Shown here in pieces: positions 1-5,772 of a DNA stretch of 5,772 nucleotides. Each line of letters begins with the position of its first letter. The first letter of the stretch is position 1. The notes beneath the pieces are model-generated. The model saw only the letters and a list, made by a program, of their open reading frames with translations. It ran no database searches and was not told where the DNA came from. Made by a program: the position numbers and the translations under genes. Origin of the DNA: Gallionella sp. (lineage in GTDB: Bacteria > Pseudomonadota > Gammaproteobacteria > Burkholderiales > Gallionellaceae); contig JANYHX010000070.1 in the NCBI GenBank assembly GCA_025362155.1, positions 1 to 5,772 on the forward strand. The letters run 5' to 3'.

Positions 1-994
1 CCGGCTTGGGTAAAACCATGCCATCGTCTTGCAACAACGCCAGCAGACGCTCCACACCCATCGCGAAACCAATCGCCGGGGCAGGCTTGCCGCCGATCTG
101 TTCAACCAGCCCGTCATAACGTCCTCCTGCGCAAATGGTGCTCTGTGAGCCCAATCCTCCACCCGATCGTGTGGTCACCCATTCGAACACGGTGCGGTTG
201 TAATAATCCAGTCCGCGCACCAGACGCTGATTGATTTCGAACGGCACCTGGTGGCGCTTGAGGATCGCCTGCACCTCATCAAAATGCCGCAGCGCATCAT
301 CTTCCAGTTCGTCCATCAAGCGGGGTGCAGCAACAATCAAATCCTGCATCGCCGGATTTTTACTGTCCAGTATGCGCAACGGATTACTGTACAAACGGCG
401 CTGTGCCTCGGCATCCAGCAGCGCTTTATGCTGCTCGAAATAACTGATCAGCTTGGCGCGATGCGCCTGGCGCGCCGCCGCATCACCCAAGGTGTTCAGC
501 TGCAATGACACATCGCGCAAGCCCAATTTTTTCCACAGCCGCGCGCACATCAAAATATGTTCCGCGTCGATATCTGGTCCGGCAAAGCCCAACGCTTCAA
601 CGCCGAATTGATGAAACTGGCGGTAGCGTCCCTTCTGTGGACGCTCATGGCGGAACATCTGCCCGCTGTAATACAGACGCTGTGGCGCGTTATACAGCAA
701 ATTGTGCTGCAACACGGCACGAACGCACGAGGCGGTTCCCTCCGGGCGCAGCGTCAGCTGGTCGCCATTCAGCGCATCAGCAAAGCTGTACATTTCTTTT
801 TCGACGATGTCGGTTACTTCGCCGATGGCGCGCTTGAACAAATCGGTAGGCTCTAACAATGGCATACGAATGTTGCGATAGCCATAGCTGTGCAGCCAGT
901 CGCGCACCACTTCCTCGAACCATAACCACAACCCCGCCTCGTCCGGCAGGATGTCGTTCATGCCGCGCACGGCTTGCAGTGTTTCGTTGCTCAT
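1..994 (-). CDS. hisS: Histidyl-tRNA synthetase (partial, 3' end beyond window)
   Basis: Class II aminoacyl-tRNA synthetase that charges tRNA-His with histidine in the cytoplasm. My translation from the ATG at 994 gives 331 uninterrupted residues up to the window edge. The family is usually about 420 residues, so roughly the last 90 (the anticodon-binding domain) lie outside. Visible landmarks are the N-terminal [11 protein letters not shown] (9-19), [13 protein letters not shown] (81-93), motif 2 [15 protein letters not shown] (113-127), the histidine-binding [11 protein letters not shown] (258-268), AGGRYDGL (289-296) and motif 3 GFAMGVERL (309-317). Compared with E. coli HisRS as I recall it, about four extra residues (SGGG, 277-280) precede LGSQ, and the following Gly is Ser (285). 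No good Shine-Dalgarno precedes the ATG, but the protein begins as the family does. It is separated from ispG by 164 bp and has its own candidate -10 box. The identity is essentially certain. Confidence 0.97.
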   Translation of the reverse strand, partial: MSNETLQAVRGMNDILPDEAGLWLWFEEVVRDWLHSYGYRNIRMPLLEPTDLFKRAIGEVTDIVEKEMYSFADALNGDQLTLRPEGTASCVRAVLQHNLLYNAPQRLYYSGQMFRHERPQKGRYRQFHQFGVEALGFAGPDIDAEHILMCARLWKKLGLRDVSLQLNTLGDAAARQAHRAKLISYFEQHKALLDAEAQRRLYSNPLRILDSKNPAMQDLIVAAPRLMDELEDDALRHFDEVQAILKRHQVPFEINQRLVRGLDYYNRTVFEWVTTRSGGGLGSQSTICAGGRYDGLVEQIGGKPAPAIGFAMGVERLLALLQDDGMVLPKP

Positions 995-1022
995 ATTCGG
1001 TGGGTAATGCGGCAAGGCGCGG

Positions 1023-1028
1023 ATTATA
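1023..1028 (-). promoter_or_regulatory. Candidate -10 box of a hisS promoter
   Basis: The minus strand reads GCGCTATAATCC, a perfect sigma-70 -10 hexamer, in the ispG-hisS gap. It would start transcription about 20 nt before the hisS ATG. No convincing TTGACA-like -35 lies at 16-18 bp; the best is a weak CTGCCG at 19 bp. The promoter is inferred from the -10 box and its position only. Confidence 0.45.
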
Positions 1029-1128
1029 GCGCAAGCTTGATCGTTTCCGGCAGTACTCGGTGGCAGAAACGGGGGGATCAAAAAAATTGGTAATTGGATA
1101 AATTAAAGGGGCCAAGCTCGAAATATTC

Positions 1129-1149
1129 TCGCATAAGTAATTTATGCGA
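1129..1149 (-). terminator. Stem-loop after ispG, possible weak terminator or 3'-end hairpin
   Basis: The minus strand has a perfect 8-bp inverted repeat, TCGCATAA and TTATGCGA, around a 5-nt loop. It begins 9 nt past the ispG stop. The stem has only three G-C pairs, and the bases after it (GAATATTTCG) are not a true U-run, so it is a poor intrinsic terminator. A T7 run does occur on the minus strand further on (1080-1086), but I see no stem directly before it. The hairpin could be an attenuating terminator or an mRNA 3'-end stabiliser. Confidence 0.35.
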
Positions 1150-1158
1150 TTGCTACGA

Positions 1159-2418
1159 CTAGCTTGTAACCGTAGACCTTTCTACAAGAGTTTCTCGCCT
1201 CACGTATTTTCGTTCCACATACTCATCCACAATCCGCGTGAATTCACCCGCGATATTATCGCCGCGCAATGTCATGGCCTTCTCGCCATCAATATAAATC
1301 GGCGCAGCGGGATTCTCGCCGGTTCCCGGCAGGCTGATGCCGATGTTGGCCAGCTTGCTTTCGCCCGGGCCGTTTACCACGCAACCCATCACTGCTACGG
1401 TCATGTTCTCCACGCCTTCATACTGCTCGCGCCATAGCGGCATTTGCGTGCGCAGATGGGTCTGGATACTTTGCGCCAATTCCTGAAAAAAACTGCTGGT
1501 AGTGCGACCGCAACCAGGACACGCGGTCACCATAGGCGCGAAGGCGCGCATCCCCAAGGTCTGCAAAATCTCTTGGCCGACCAACACTTCCTGGGTACGG
1601 TCGCCGCCCGGCTCGGGGGTCAGTGAAATACGAATGGTGTCGCCTATGCCTTCCTGCAACAGCACCGACAATGCGGCGGTCGAGGCGACAATACCCTTGG
1701 AACCCATGCCCGCTTCGGTCAAGCCGAGATGCAGCGCGTAGTCGCATTGCAGCGAAAGTGCGCGATACACCGCAATCAAATCCTGCACCTCACTGACCTT
1801 GCAGGACAGCACGATGCGGTTACGCGCCATGCCTAGCTGTTCGGCCCGCTGCGCACTTTCCAGCGCAGAGGCAATCAGCGCGGCGCGCGTTACATCGCCA
1901 GCTTCTTTGGGTTGAGGTAGACGCGAGTTTTCATCCATCATGCGCGTGACCAGATTCTGGTCGAGGCTGCCCCAATTCACCCCGATGCGCACCGGCTTAT
2001 CGTAGCGGATCGCGGTTTCTATCATCATCGTGAAGGGATCATCTTCCTTGCGACTGCGCCCGACGTTGCCGGGATTGATGCGATATTTCGCTAGGGCTTG
2101 CGCGCAATCAGGGTAGTCCTTCAGCAAGCGATGACCGTTATAGTGAAAATCGCCGACCAGCGGTACATCGCAGCCCATGTCGTCCAAACGTGAACGTATG
2201 GTTGCCACCTGTGCGGCAGCCTCGGGCGTGTTAACTGTGATGCGCACCAGCTCGGAACCAGCCTTGGCCAACTCGAATACCTGCTGCGTGGTGGCTGCTG
2301 CGTCGGCGGTATCGGTGTTGGTCATGGATTGCACTACAATCGGTGCCCCGCCTCCCAGCATTACCTTGCCGATTAATACCCGTTGCGACGGACGCCGCTT
2401 GATCAGGTTTGCACTCAT
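1159..2418 (-). CDS. ispG: 4-hydroxy-3-methylbut-2-enyl diphosphate synthase (IspG/GcpE)
   Basis: Catalyses the penultimate step of the MEP pathway: the reductive ring opening of methylerythritol cyclodiphosphate (MEcPP) to HMBPP, giving IPP and DMAPP precursors. It is a cytoplasmic 4Fe-4S enzyme. With the ATG at 2418 it has 419 residues, the long form typical of betaproteobacteria (E. coli has 372). The TIM-barrel part carries [10 protein letters not shown] (28-37), RINPGNVG (113-120), [10 protein letters not shown] (144-153) and [13 protein letters not shown] (230-242). The cluster ligands are in ACPGCGRT (Cys300, Cys303) and [10 protein letters not shown] (Cys346, Glu353), matching E. coli Cys270, Cys273, Cys305 and Glu312 in spacing within each pair. 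The start is uncertain: an in-frame GTG at 2424 forms a GTGA overlap with the rodZ stop and has a weak GGA 10 nt upstream, while the ATG starts 2 nt after that stop. I prefer the ATG. Either way translation is probably coupled to rodZ. Confidence 0.97.
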   Translation of the reverse strand: MSANLIKRRPSQRVLIGKVMLGGGAPIVVQSMTNTDTADAAATTQQVFELAKAGSELVRITVNTPEAAAQVATIRSRLDDMGCDVPLVGDFHYNGHRLLKDYPDCAQALAKYRINPGNVGRSRKEDDPFTMMIETAIRYDKPVRIGVNWGSLDQNLVTRMMDENSRLPQPKEAGDVTRAALIASALESAQRAEQLGMARNRIVLSCKVSEVQDLIAVYRALSLQCDYALHLGLTEAGMGSKGIVASTAALSVLLQEGIGDTIRISLTPEPGGDRTQEVLVGQEILQTLGMRAFAPMVTACPGCGRTTSSFFQELAQSIQTHLRTQMPLWREQYEGVENMTVAVMGCVVNGPGESKLANIGISLPGTGENPAAPIYIDGEKAMTLRGDNIAGEFTRIVDEYVERKYVRRETLVERSTVTS

Positions 2419-2420
2419 GC

Positions 2421-3407
2421 TCACTTCAGCGTAATCCGCGCCACTTCGCTGGAAGAATTGGTGTAGCGGGTCAAGTCCACGGGCTTATCGTCGCGGTACA
2501 GATGCGTTGTTTTCGCATGGCCTATCACCAGCGAAAGCGGCGCATGCCTTTGCAGTTTCAATTCGCTGCCTTGCGGATTAATTTTGGAGGAAATAACTTT
2601 ACCTTCCCGATCTGTAATTTCAGCCCAGGCTTCTTCATCGAACACCAGACGCAATCTCACGCTCGGTGTCGAGGCGTCTGCAGGTATTATGGTTGCAGGG
2701 ACGGAGGTAGCAGGGGCTGACGTTACCGGGGAAGCCACTATCGGGGGGGCCACTACAGATTTCACAACTCGCGGAGCAGATGCCTGCACCTTTGCCGCAG
2801 CGTGTGGTTTTGCAGCTACGGGGGAAGGTGCAGCCAAACTCTGTTCTGGAGCCACAACAGCGGGGACAGAAGGCATTTCAGCGGGTAATGGTATCGGGAT
2901 TTCAATCTTCCCTGTTTCATTCTTCGCCACTTCATTCTTGCCGATTTCATTCACCGCCTCGGGTGATTTAACTGGAGTAGTAAAATGCCAAACTGCGAAT
3001 CCCACTACCACCACAGCCAGCAGCAATGCGGCCCCCAACAGAAGCAAGTTTTGTCTTTGCGGAGAATGTGTCCCCGGGAAAGGTACCTCAACCGAAACCG
3101 GGACCGATTCCGCCAGAGCTGTTTTTACCTGGGGGAGAGCCGCCAATAGAGTGTGTACATCGAGTGACAGAATTTTGGCATAACTGCGCACAAAGCCGCG
3201 TAAAAAAGCGGCTTCGGGGAAATGTTGTAAATCATCCGCTTCCAGAGCCTCAATTTGACGGGGAGCAAACTTGATTTGAGCGGCTACTTCAGGCACGCTC
3301 AAATTCAGGCGTTCACGCGCATCGCGCAGCATCTTTCCCAAGGGAATTGGCACTGCCGCAGCAGAATTGTGGTCTTGCCCGACGCTATTTTCCGGAAGAG
3401 GCTCCAT
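2421..3407 (-). CDS. rodZ: Cytoskeleton/cell-shape protein RodZ (HTH domain, one TM helix, DUF4115)
   Basis: Bitopic inner-membrane protein that, in characterised relatives, links MreB filaments to the elongation wall-synthesis machinery and sets rod shape. Its 328 residues show the full RodZ layout: an Xre-like helix-turn-helix at about 22-92 ([20 protein letters not shown], then [12 protein letters not shown]), one hydrophobic helix at about 120-141, a Pro/Ala/Val-rich periplasmic linker at about 145-248, and a C-terminal DUF4115 beta domain at about 250-327 with the [13 protein letters not shown] segment. No second TM or signal peptide is seen, as expected. The linker has two stretches of 5-residue periodicity (153-172 and 227-246). 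The ATG overlaps the pilW stop by one base (TAATG) and has AGGG 6 nt upstream, so it is probably coupled to pilW. The HTH resembles DNA-binding regulators, but in RodZ this domain binds MreB. Confidence 0.95.
   Translation of the reverse strand: MEPLPENSVGQDHNSAAAVPIPLGKMLRDARERLNLSVPEVAAQIKFAPRQIEALEADDLQHFPEAAFLRGFVRSYAKILSLDVHTLLAALPQVKTALAESVPVSVEVPFPGTHSPQRQNLLLLGAALLLAVVVVGFAVWHFTTPVKSPEAVNEIGKNEVAKNETGKIEIPIPLPAEMPSVPAVVAPEQSLAAPSPVAAKPHAAAKVQASAPRVVKSVVAPPIVASPVTSAPATSVPATIIPADASTPSVRLRLVFDEEAWAEITDREGKVISSKINPQGSELKLQRHAPLSLVIGHAKTTHLYRDDKPVDLTRYTNSSSEVARITLK
2670..2729 (-). repeat. Degenerate pentapeptide-coding repeat in the rodZ linker (P-x-T type)
   Basis: Four in-frame 15-nt units encode [15 protein letters not shown] and PADAS (RodZ residues 227-246). 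The DNA copies have diverged more than the period, with several synonymous or third-position changes, so this is a protein-level repeat with an older or selected period. It lies in the predicted periplasmic Pro-rich linker. Confidence 0.5.
2893..2952 (-). repeat. Four tandem 15-bp units in the rodZ linker (NE-x-x-K type)
   Basis: Reading the minus strand from 2952, four consecutive 15-mers are GAATGAAATCGGCAA, GAATGAAGTGGCGAA, GAATGAAACAGGGAA and GATTGAAATCCCGAT. The first three share GAATGAA at the start and AA at the end; the fourth is degenerate. They encode [15 protein letters not shown] and IEIPI (RodZ 153-172), just after the membrane helix. The unit is a multiple of three, so copy changes would keep frame. 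Confidence 0.7.
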
Positions 3408-4195
3408 TATTTACCCTGTATTAATAATTGGGTTTCACGCGCGTCGGGGAAACGATTGCGCAACTGGGTGCTATAACTAGCCTCCGAATTACGATCGCCA
3501 ACCTTGCGATTAATACGCACTCCCAGCCACAGTTGCTCGGCGGTCAGATTGTCGGTTTTTTGCGAGAGTTCCGCAAAATATTTTCGGGCGGTGAAATAAT
3601 CTGCATTGGCATAGCTTAAATCTGCCAACGCAAATTGCGCCTGTGGCATTTGAGGCTGAACCAAGAGTGCCTTTTGCAGAAATTCTTCGGCATCCTTGTA
3701 GTTACCCATTTTTCTGGAACATATTCCGGCATTCAGATAAGCAAGGCCCGGTGTGCTATATAAAGGGTTTTTGATAGCCGCCATGAACTGCGGAATAGCC
3801 TCTTTTTCCCGGTCATGCTGGCACAAAAACCAGCCGTAGTTATTATGCGTATCCGAATCGGTTTTATCCAGACGCAAGCTCTTCTGGAAATCTTCTTCAG
3901 CTTCCTTATCCTCGCGCAAGGCCATATGCACCAAGCCACGCACACTGTAGGCTGGCGCATAATCAGCATCGGCTCGCAAAGCCTGCGTGATTTCATCCAG
4001 CGCGATACCCAGTTGCGCACGCTCATAATACAGCCCGGCCAATTCGGTATGTACTTTGGCACTTTTGGTAGCACGCGAATCGACAGGTGTACTACTGCAC
4101 GCTGACAGCATGAGTACTGAAAGTATCCCGAAAAATGCCCAAAAAGTTACCTGCGAAAGTAGCCGGAAAAACGACAGCACAATGGATTTATTCAT
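3407..4195 (-). CDS. pilW: Type IV pilus biogenesis/stability lipoprotein PilW (PilF-like, TPR repeats)
   Basis: Outer-membrane TPR lipoprotein. In Pseudomonas (PilF) and Neisseria (PilW), relatives are pilotins needed for secretin (PilQ) assembly or pilus stability. The 262 residues start with MNK, a hydrophobic stretch (about 12-29) and the lipobox LSAC (30-33) giving a lipidated Cys33 followed by SSTP, so no Asp at +2. The rest is all-helical TPR-like repeats, clearest at about 47-78, 81-112, 115-148 and 151-182 (for example [20 protein letters not shown] and [20 protein letters not shown]), with weaker ones after. I chose the ATG at 4195 over the in-frame ATG at 4207 because GAGGTG (4200-4205) sits at ideal distance from it, and the longer form would bury that site. 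It overlaps the end of rlmN by 8 nt (ATGAATAA). No other pilus gene is visible here. Confidence 0.9.
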   Translation of the reverse strand: MNKSIVLSFFRLLSQVTFWAFFGILSVLMLSACSSTPVDSRATKSAKVHTELAGLYYERAQLGIALDEITQALRADADYAPAYSVRGLVHMALREDKEAEEDFQKSLRLDKTDSDTHNNYGWFLCQHDREKEAIPQFMAAIKNPLYSTPGLAYLNAGICSRKMGNYKDAEEFLQKALLVQPQMPQAQFALADLSYANADYFTARKYFAELSQKTDNLTAEQLWLGVRINRKVGDRNSEASYSTQLRNRFPDARETQLLIQGK

Positions 4196-5294
4196 AGTGC
4201 ACCTCATTTTTTTCTAACACTTCAGCAGCGCGTTGCCGGGTGCGTTTGGTTTTATCCTGCACCTGCCCTGCCAATTGTCCACACGCCGCAGCGATATCAT
4301 CGCCTCGTGTCTTGCGCGTAGTGGTCACGATATCAGCATGCATCAGCACATCGCGGAAACGCTGAATTGCCTCCGGTCTGGAACGCTTATAGTGCGTCTG
4401 CGGAAAGGGATTGAACGGAATCAGGTTGAATTTGCATGGCACATCGTGCACCAGATTAACCAGTTCGCGTGCCTGCTGTACCGAGTCATTCACGCCTTCC
4501 AGCATCACATATTCAAAGGTGATAAAATCGCGCGGTGCGCGTTCCAGATAACGCTGGCATGCGGCCAGCAACATCTTGAGCGGATACTTCTGGTTGATCG
4601 GCACCAATTCGTCGCGCAATGTGTCATTCGGCGCATGCAACGACACCGCCAAAGCCACCGGACATTCATCGCGCAATCTGTCCATCGCGGGGACTATTCC
4701 GGAAGTGGACACCGTCACGCGCCGGCGCGACAATCCATACGCGTGATCGTCCAGCATCAGGCGCAATGCGCTCACGGTATTGTCGAAATTCAGCAAAGGT
4801 TCGCCCATGCCCATCATCACCACGTTGCTGATAGTCCACAAACCTTCGGCATTTTTGCCCAATTGATGATTCGCCCACCACAACTGGCCGATGATCTCCG
4901 CCACGCTGAGGTTACGATTGAATCCCTGCTTTCCGGTAGAACAGAATGAGCAATTCAGCGCGCAGCCAGCCTGGGTGGAAATGCATAGCGTACCCCTGGA
5001 CTCTTCGGGAATGTACACCGCTTCCACGGCATTGCCGGTACCTACATTCAGCAACCACTTGCGCGTGCCATCATCGGATAGTTCTTCGCGCAGCACATTT
5101 GGAGTGGTAATGCAGGCAGATTGCGTGAGCTTGTCACGCAACGTGGCCGCAATGTCCGTCATGGCGGCAAAATCGGACTCGCCAACTTTATATATCCAGC
5201 GCATCAATTGGCGGGCGCGGAAGGGTTTCTCACCCATTTCCGTAAAATATCCGGCCAATGCGTGAGCATCAAAGTTGAGGAGATTCTGTTGCAT
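4188..5294 (-). CDS. rlmN: Dual-specificity 23S rRNA (A2503)/tRNA (A37) C2-methyltransferase RlmN
   Basis: Radical-SAM enzyme that methylates C2 of A2503 in 23S rRNA and, in E. coli, A37 of some tRNAs. The 368-residue product is family length. The 4Fe-4S/SAM motif CX3CX2C is CALNCSFC (Cys111, Cys115, Cys118), followed by the SAM-binding GMGEPLLN (162-169), [10 protein letters not shown] (193-202) and AVSLHAPND (216-224). The two mechanism-specific cysteines are present: Cys104 in [10 protein letters not shown] (E. coli Cys118) and Cys338 in [11 protein letters not shown] (E. coli Cys355), so it should be active. EAVYIPEE (91-98) matches the conserved segment before the cluster loop. [10 protein letters not shown] (289-298) is family-typical. 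The basic C-terminal tail (KTKRTRQR) is variable. The start at 5294 is 15 nt after the ndk stop, with a modest GAAG 6 nt upstream. Cfr is the other close family, but gene context and the E. coli-like sequence favour RlmN. Confidence 0.97.
   Translation of the reverse strand: MQQNLLNFDAHALAGYFTEMGEKPFRARQLMRWIYKVGESDFAAMTDIAATLRDKLTQSACITTPNVLREELSDDGTRKWLLNVGTGNAVEAVYIPEESRGTLCISTQAGCALNCSFCSTGKQGFNRNLSVAEIIGQLWWANHQLGKNAEGLWTISNVVMMGMGEPLLNFDNTVSALRLMLDDHAYGLSRRRVTVSTSGIVPAMDRLRDECPVALAVSLHAPNDTLRDELVPINQKYPLKMLLAACQRYLERAPRDFITFEYVMLEGVNDSVQQARELVNLVHDVPCKFNLIPFNPFPQTHYKRSRPEAIQRFRDVLMHADIVTTTRKTRGDDIAAACGQLAGQVQDKTKRTRQRAAEVLEKNEVHYE
4200..4205 (-). promoter_or_regulatory. Shine-Dalgarno of pilW, inside the end of rlmN
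   Basis: The minus strand reads GAGGTGCACTATG, with GAGG six bases before the ATG at 4195. These bases also encode the last residues of RlmN (NEVHYE). The site decides the pilW start: the upstream ATG at 4207 overlaps it and has no comparable site of its own. Confidence 0.75.
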
Positions 5295-5309
5295 TAAATT
5301 CTTCGAGTA

Positions 5310-5735
5310 TTAACGCAAGTAAACATTCATCGTCGGGAAGAAATACGCAATTTCCACTGCAGCCGTCTCAGCCGCATCGGAACCGTGTACCGCATTGGCA
5401 TCGATGCTGTCCGCGAAATCAGCGCGTATGGTACCTTTGTCAGCCTTTTTTGGGTCAGTTGCGCCCATCAAATCGCGGTTCTTCAGAATCGCCCCTTCGC
5501 CTTCCAGCGCCTGGATCATCACCGGCCCAGAGATCATGAAATCCACCAAATCCTTGAAAAATGGACGGGTGCGATGTACCGCGTAAAAACCTTCAGCATC
5601 CACACGGGACAGCTGCACCATGCGCGCGGCTATGACTTTCAAACCGGCTTTTTCAAAGCGAGTGTAAATCTGCCCAATGACATTCTTGGCAACTGCATCA
5701 GGTTTAATAATCGACAGGGTACGTTCAACAGTCAT
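5310..5735 (-). CDS. ndk: Nucleoside diphosphate kinase
   Basis: Transfers the gamma phosphate of NTPs (mostly ATP) to NDPs through a phospho-histidine intermediate, balancing the NTP and dNTP pools in the cytoplasm. The 141 residues are the normal bacterial length. The catalytic site NAVHGSD holds His117. Lys11 in SIIKPDAV, Arg104 in GTIRADF and Asn114 match the canonical nucleotide-binding residues, and [11 protein letters not shown] (50-60) and [14 protein letters not shown] (69-82) are conserved segments. Nothing is missing. The ATG at 5735 has a clear GGAG (5744-5747) 8 nt upstream, the best ribosome site among the first genes here. It is the first gene visible in the apparent ndk-rlmN-pilW-rodZ-ispG unit. 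A promoter is likely to lie just beyond the window edge. Confidence 0.98.
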   Translation of the reverse strand: MTVERTLSIIKPDAVAKNVIGQIYTRFEKAGLKVIAARMVQLSRVDAEGFYAVHRTRPFFKDLVDFMISGPVMIQALEGEGAILKNRDLMGATDPKKADKGTIRADFADSIDANAVHGSDAAETAAVEIAYFFPTMNVYLR

Positions 5736-5772
5736 GCTTACTTCTCCAAAACTTAAAGTTAATCAAAAAAAC
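5736..5772 (-). promoter_or_regulatory. ndk leader with Shine-Dalgarno and T-run
   Basis: These 37 bases upstream of ndk hold GGAGAAG (5741-5747) as ribosome site. A run of seven T on the minus strand (5765-5771) could be the tail of an upstream terminator or an AT-rich promoter element. A TTGAT overlaps its end, but no matching second half-site follows, so I do not call an FNR site. Too little sequence is present to place a promoter. Confidence 0.5.

Noticed and set aside
505..856. Plus-strand open frames of about 100 codons
   Set aside because: They are antisense to hisS motif regions, overlap each other in different frames, and show no family features.
995..1066. CCACCGA 7-mer occurring twice on the minus strand before hisS as a possible operator repeat
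   Set aside because: It is only 7 bp, not palindromic, and spaced without a helical pattern I could support, so chance is likely.
1080..1100. T7 run on the minus strand with AATTGG/TAATTGG repeats as an intrinsic terminator for ispG
   Set aside because: I could not find a stem immediately upstream of the T-run. The hairpin at 1129-1149 is over 40 bp away from it.
777..1115. 112-codon minus-strand open frame running from the ispG-hisS gap into hisS
   Set aside because: It overlaps the conserved N-terminal part of hisS in another frame, is Arg-rich with no recognised domain, and would start among low-complexity bases.
2584..3183. 199-codon open frame on the plus strand, rich in Gly/Ala/Thr
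   Set aside because: It mirrors the Ala/Pro/Val-rich codons of the rodZ linker on the opposite strand. Low-complexity composition explains the lack of stops.
4233..4949. 238-codon open frame on the plus strand
   Set aside because: It is wholly antisense to rlmN, whose radical-SAM motifs and full length are unmistakable. The product (His/Gln/Arg-rich) has no recognisable domain, and I saw no promoter or clear ribosome site.
5750..5772. FNR-like site (TTGAT) upstream of ndk
   Set aside because: Only one half-site is present; the sequence after the 4-nt spacer does not match ATCAA.

Overview
The window is ordinary chromosomal housekeeping DNA from a proteobacterium, most likely a betaproteobacterium. 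The reasons are the long (about 420-residue) form of IspG, a PilW/PilF-type lipoprotein between rlmN and rodZ, and the conserved order ndk-rlmN-pilW-rodZ-ispG-hisS. The Nitrosomonadales/Gallionellaceae fit the general look of the proteins, but the genus is inference only. All six genes lie on the minus strand, so transcription runs from high to low coordinates. No mobile element, CRISPR array, RNA gene or foreign-looking island was seen.

Layout in transcription order: a short AT-rich leader (5736-5772), then ndk (nucleoside diphosphate kinase), rlmN (radical-SAM 23S rRNA/tRNA adenine C2 methyltransferase), pilW (TPR lipoprotein for type IV pilus assembly), rodZ (membrane-anchored cell-shape protein), ispG (4Fe-4S enzyme of the MEP isoprenoid pathway), a 164-bp gap, and hisS (histidyl-tRNA synthetase), whose 3' end is cut off by the window edge. 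ndk to ispG are packed with a 15-nt gap, an 8-nt overlap, a 1-nt overlap and a roughly zero junction, so they are very probably one transcript with translational coupling. The 164-bp gap holds a perfect 8-bp stem-loop just after the ispG stop and a consensus TATAAT box 29 nt upstream of the hisS start. hisS may therefore have its own promoter.

The genes cover nucleotide supply, translation (rRNA modification, aminoacylation), pilus secretin assembly, cell shape and isoprenoid precursor supply. Their grouping is a known conserved neighbourhood rather than a dedicated pathway. No previously undescribed system was found. The observations worth a second look are small: two pentapeptide-periodic segments in the RodZ linker, a short Gly-rich insertion next to the HisRS histidine-binding loop, start-site corrections for pilW and ispG, and the hairpin/promoter arrangement before hisS.
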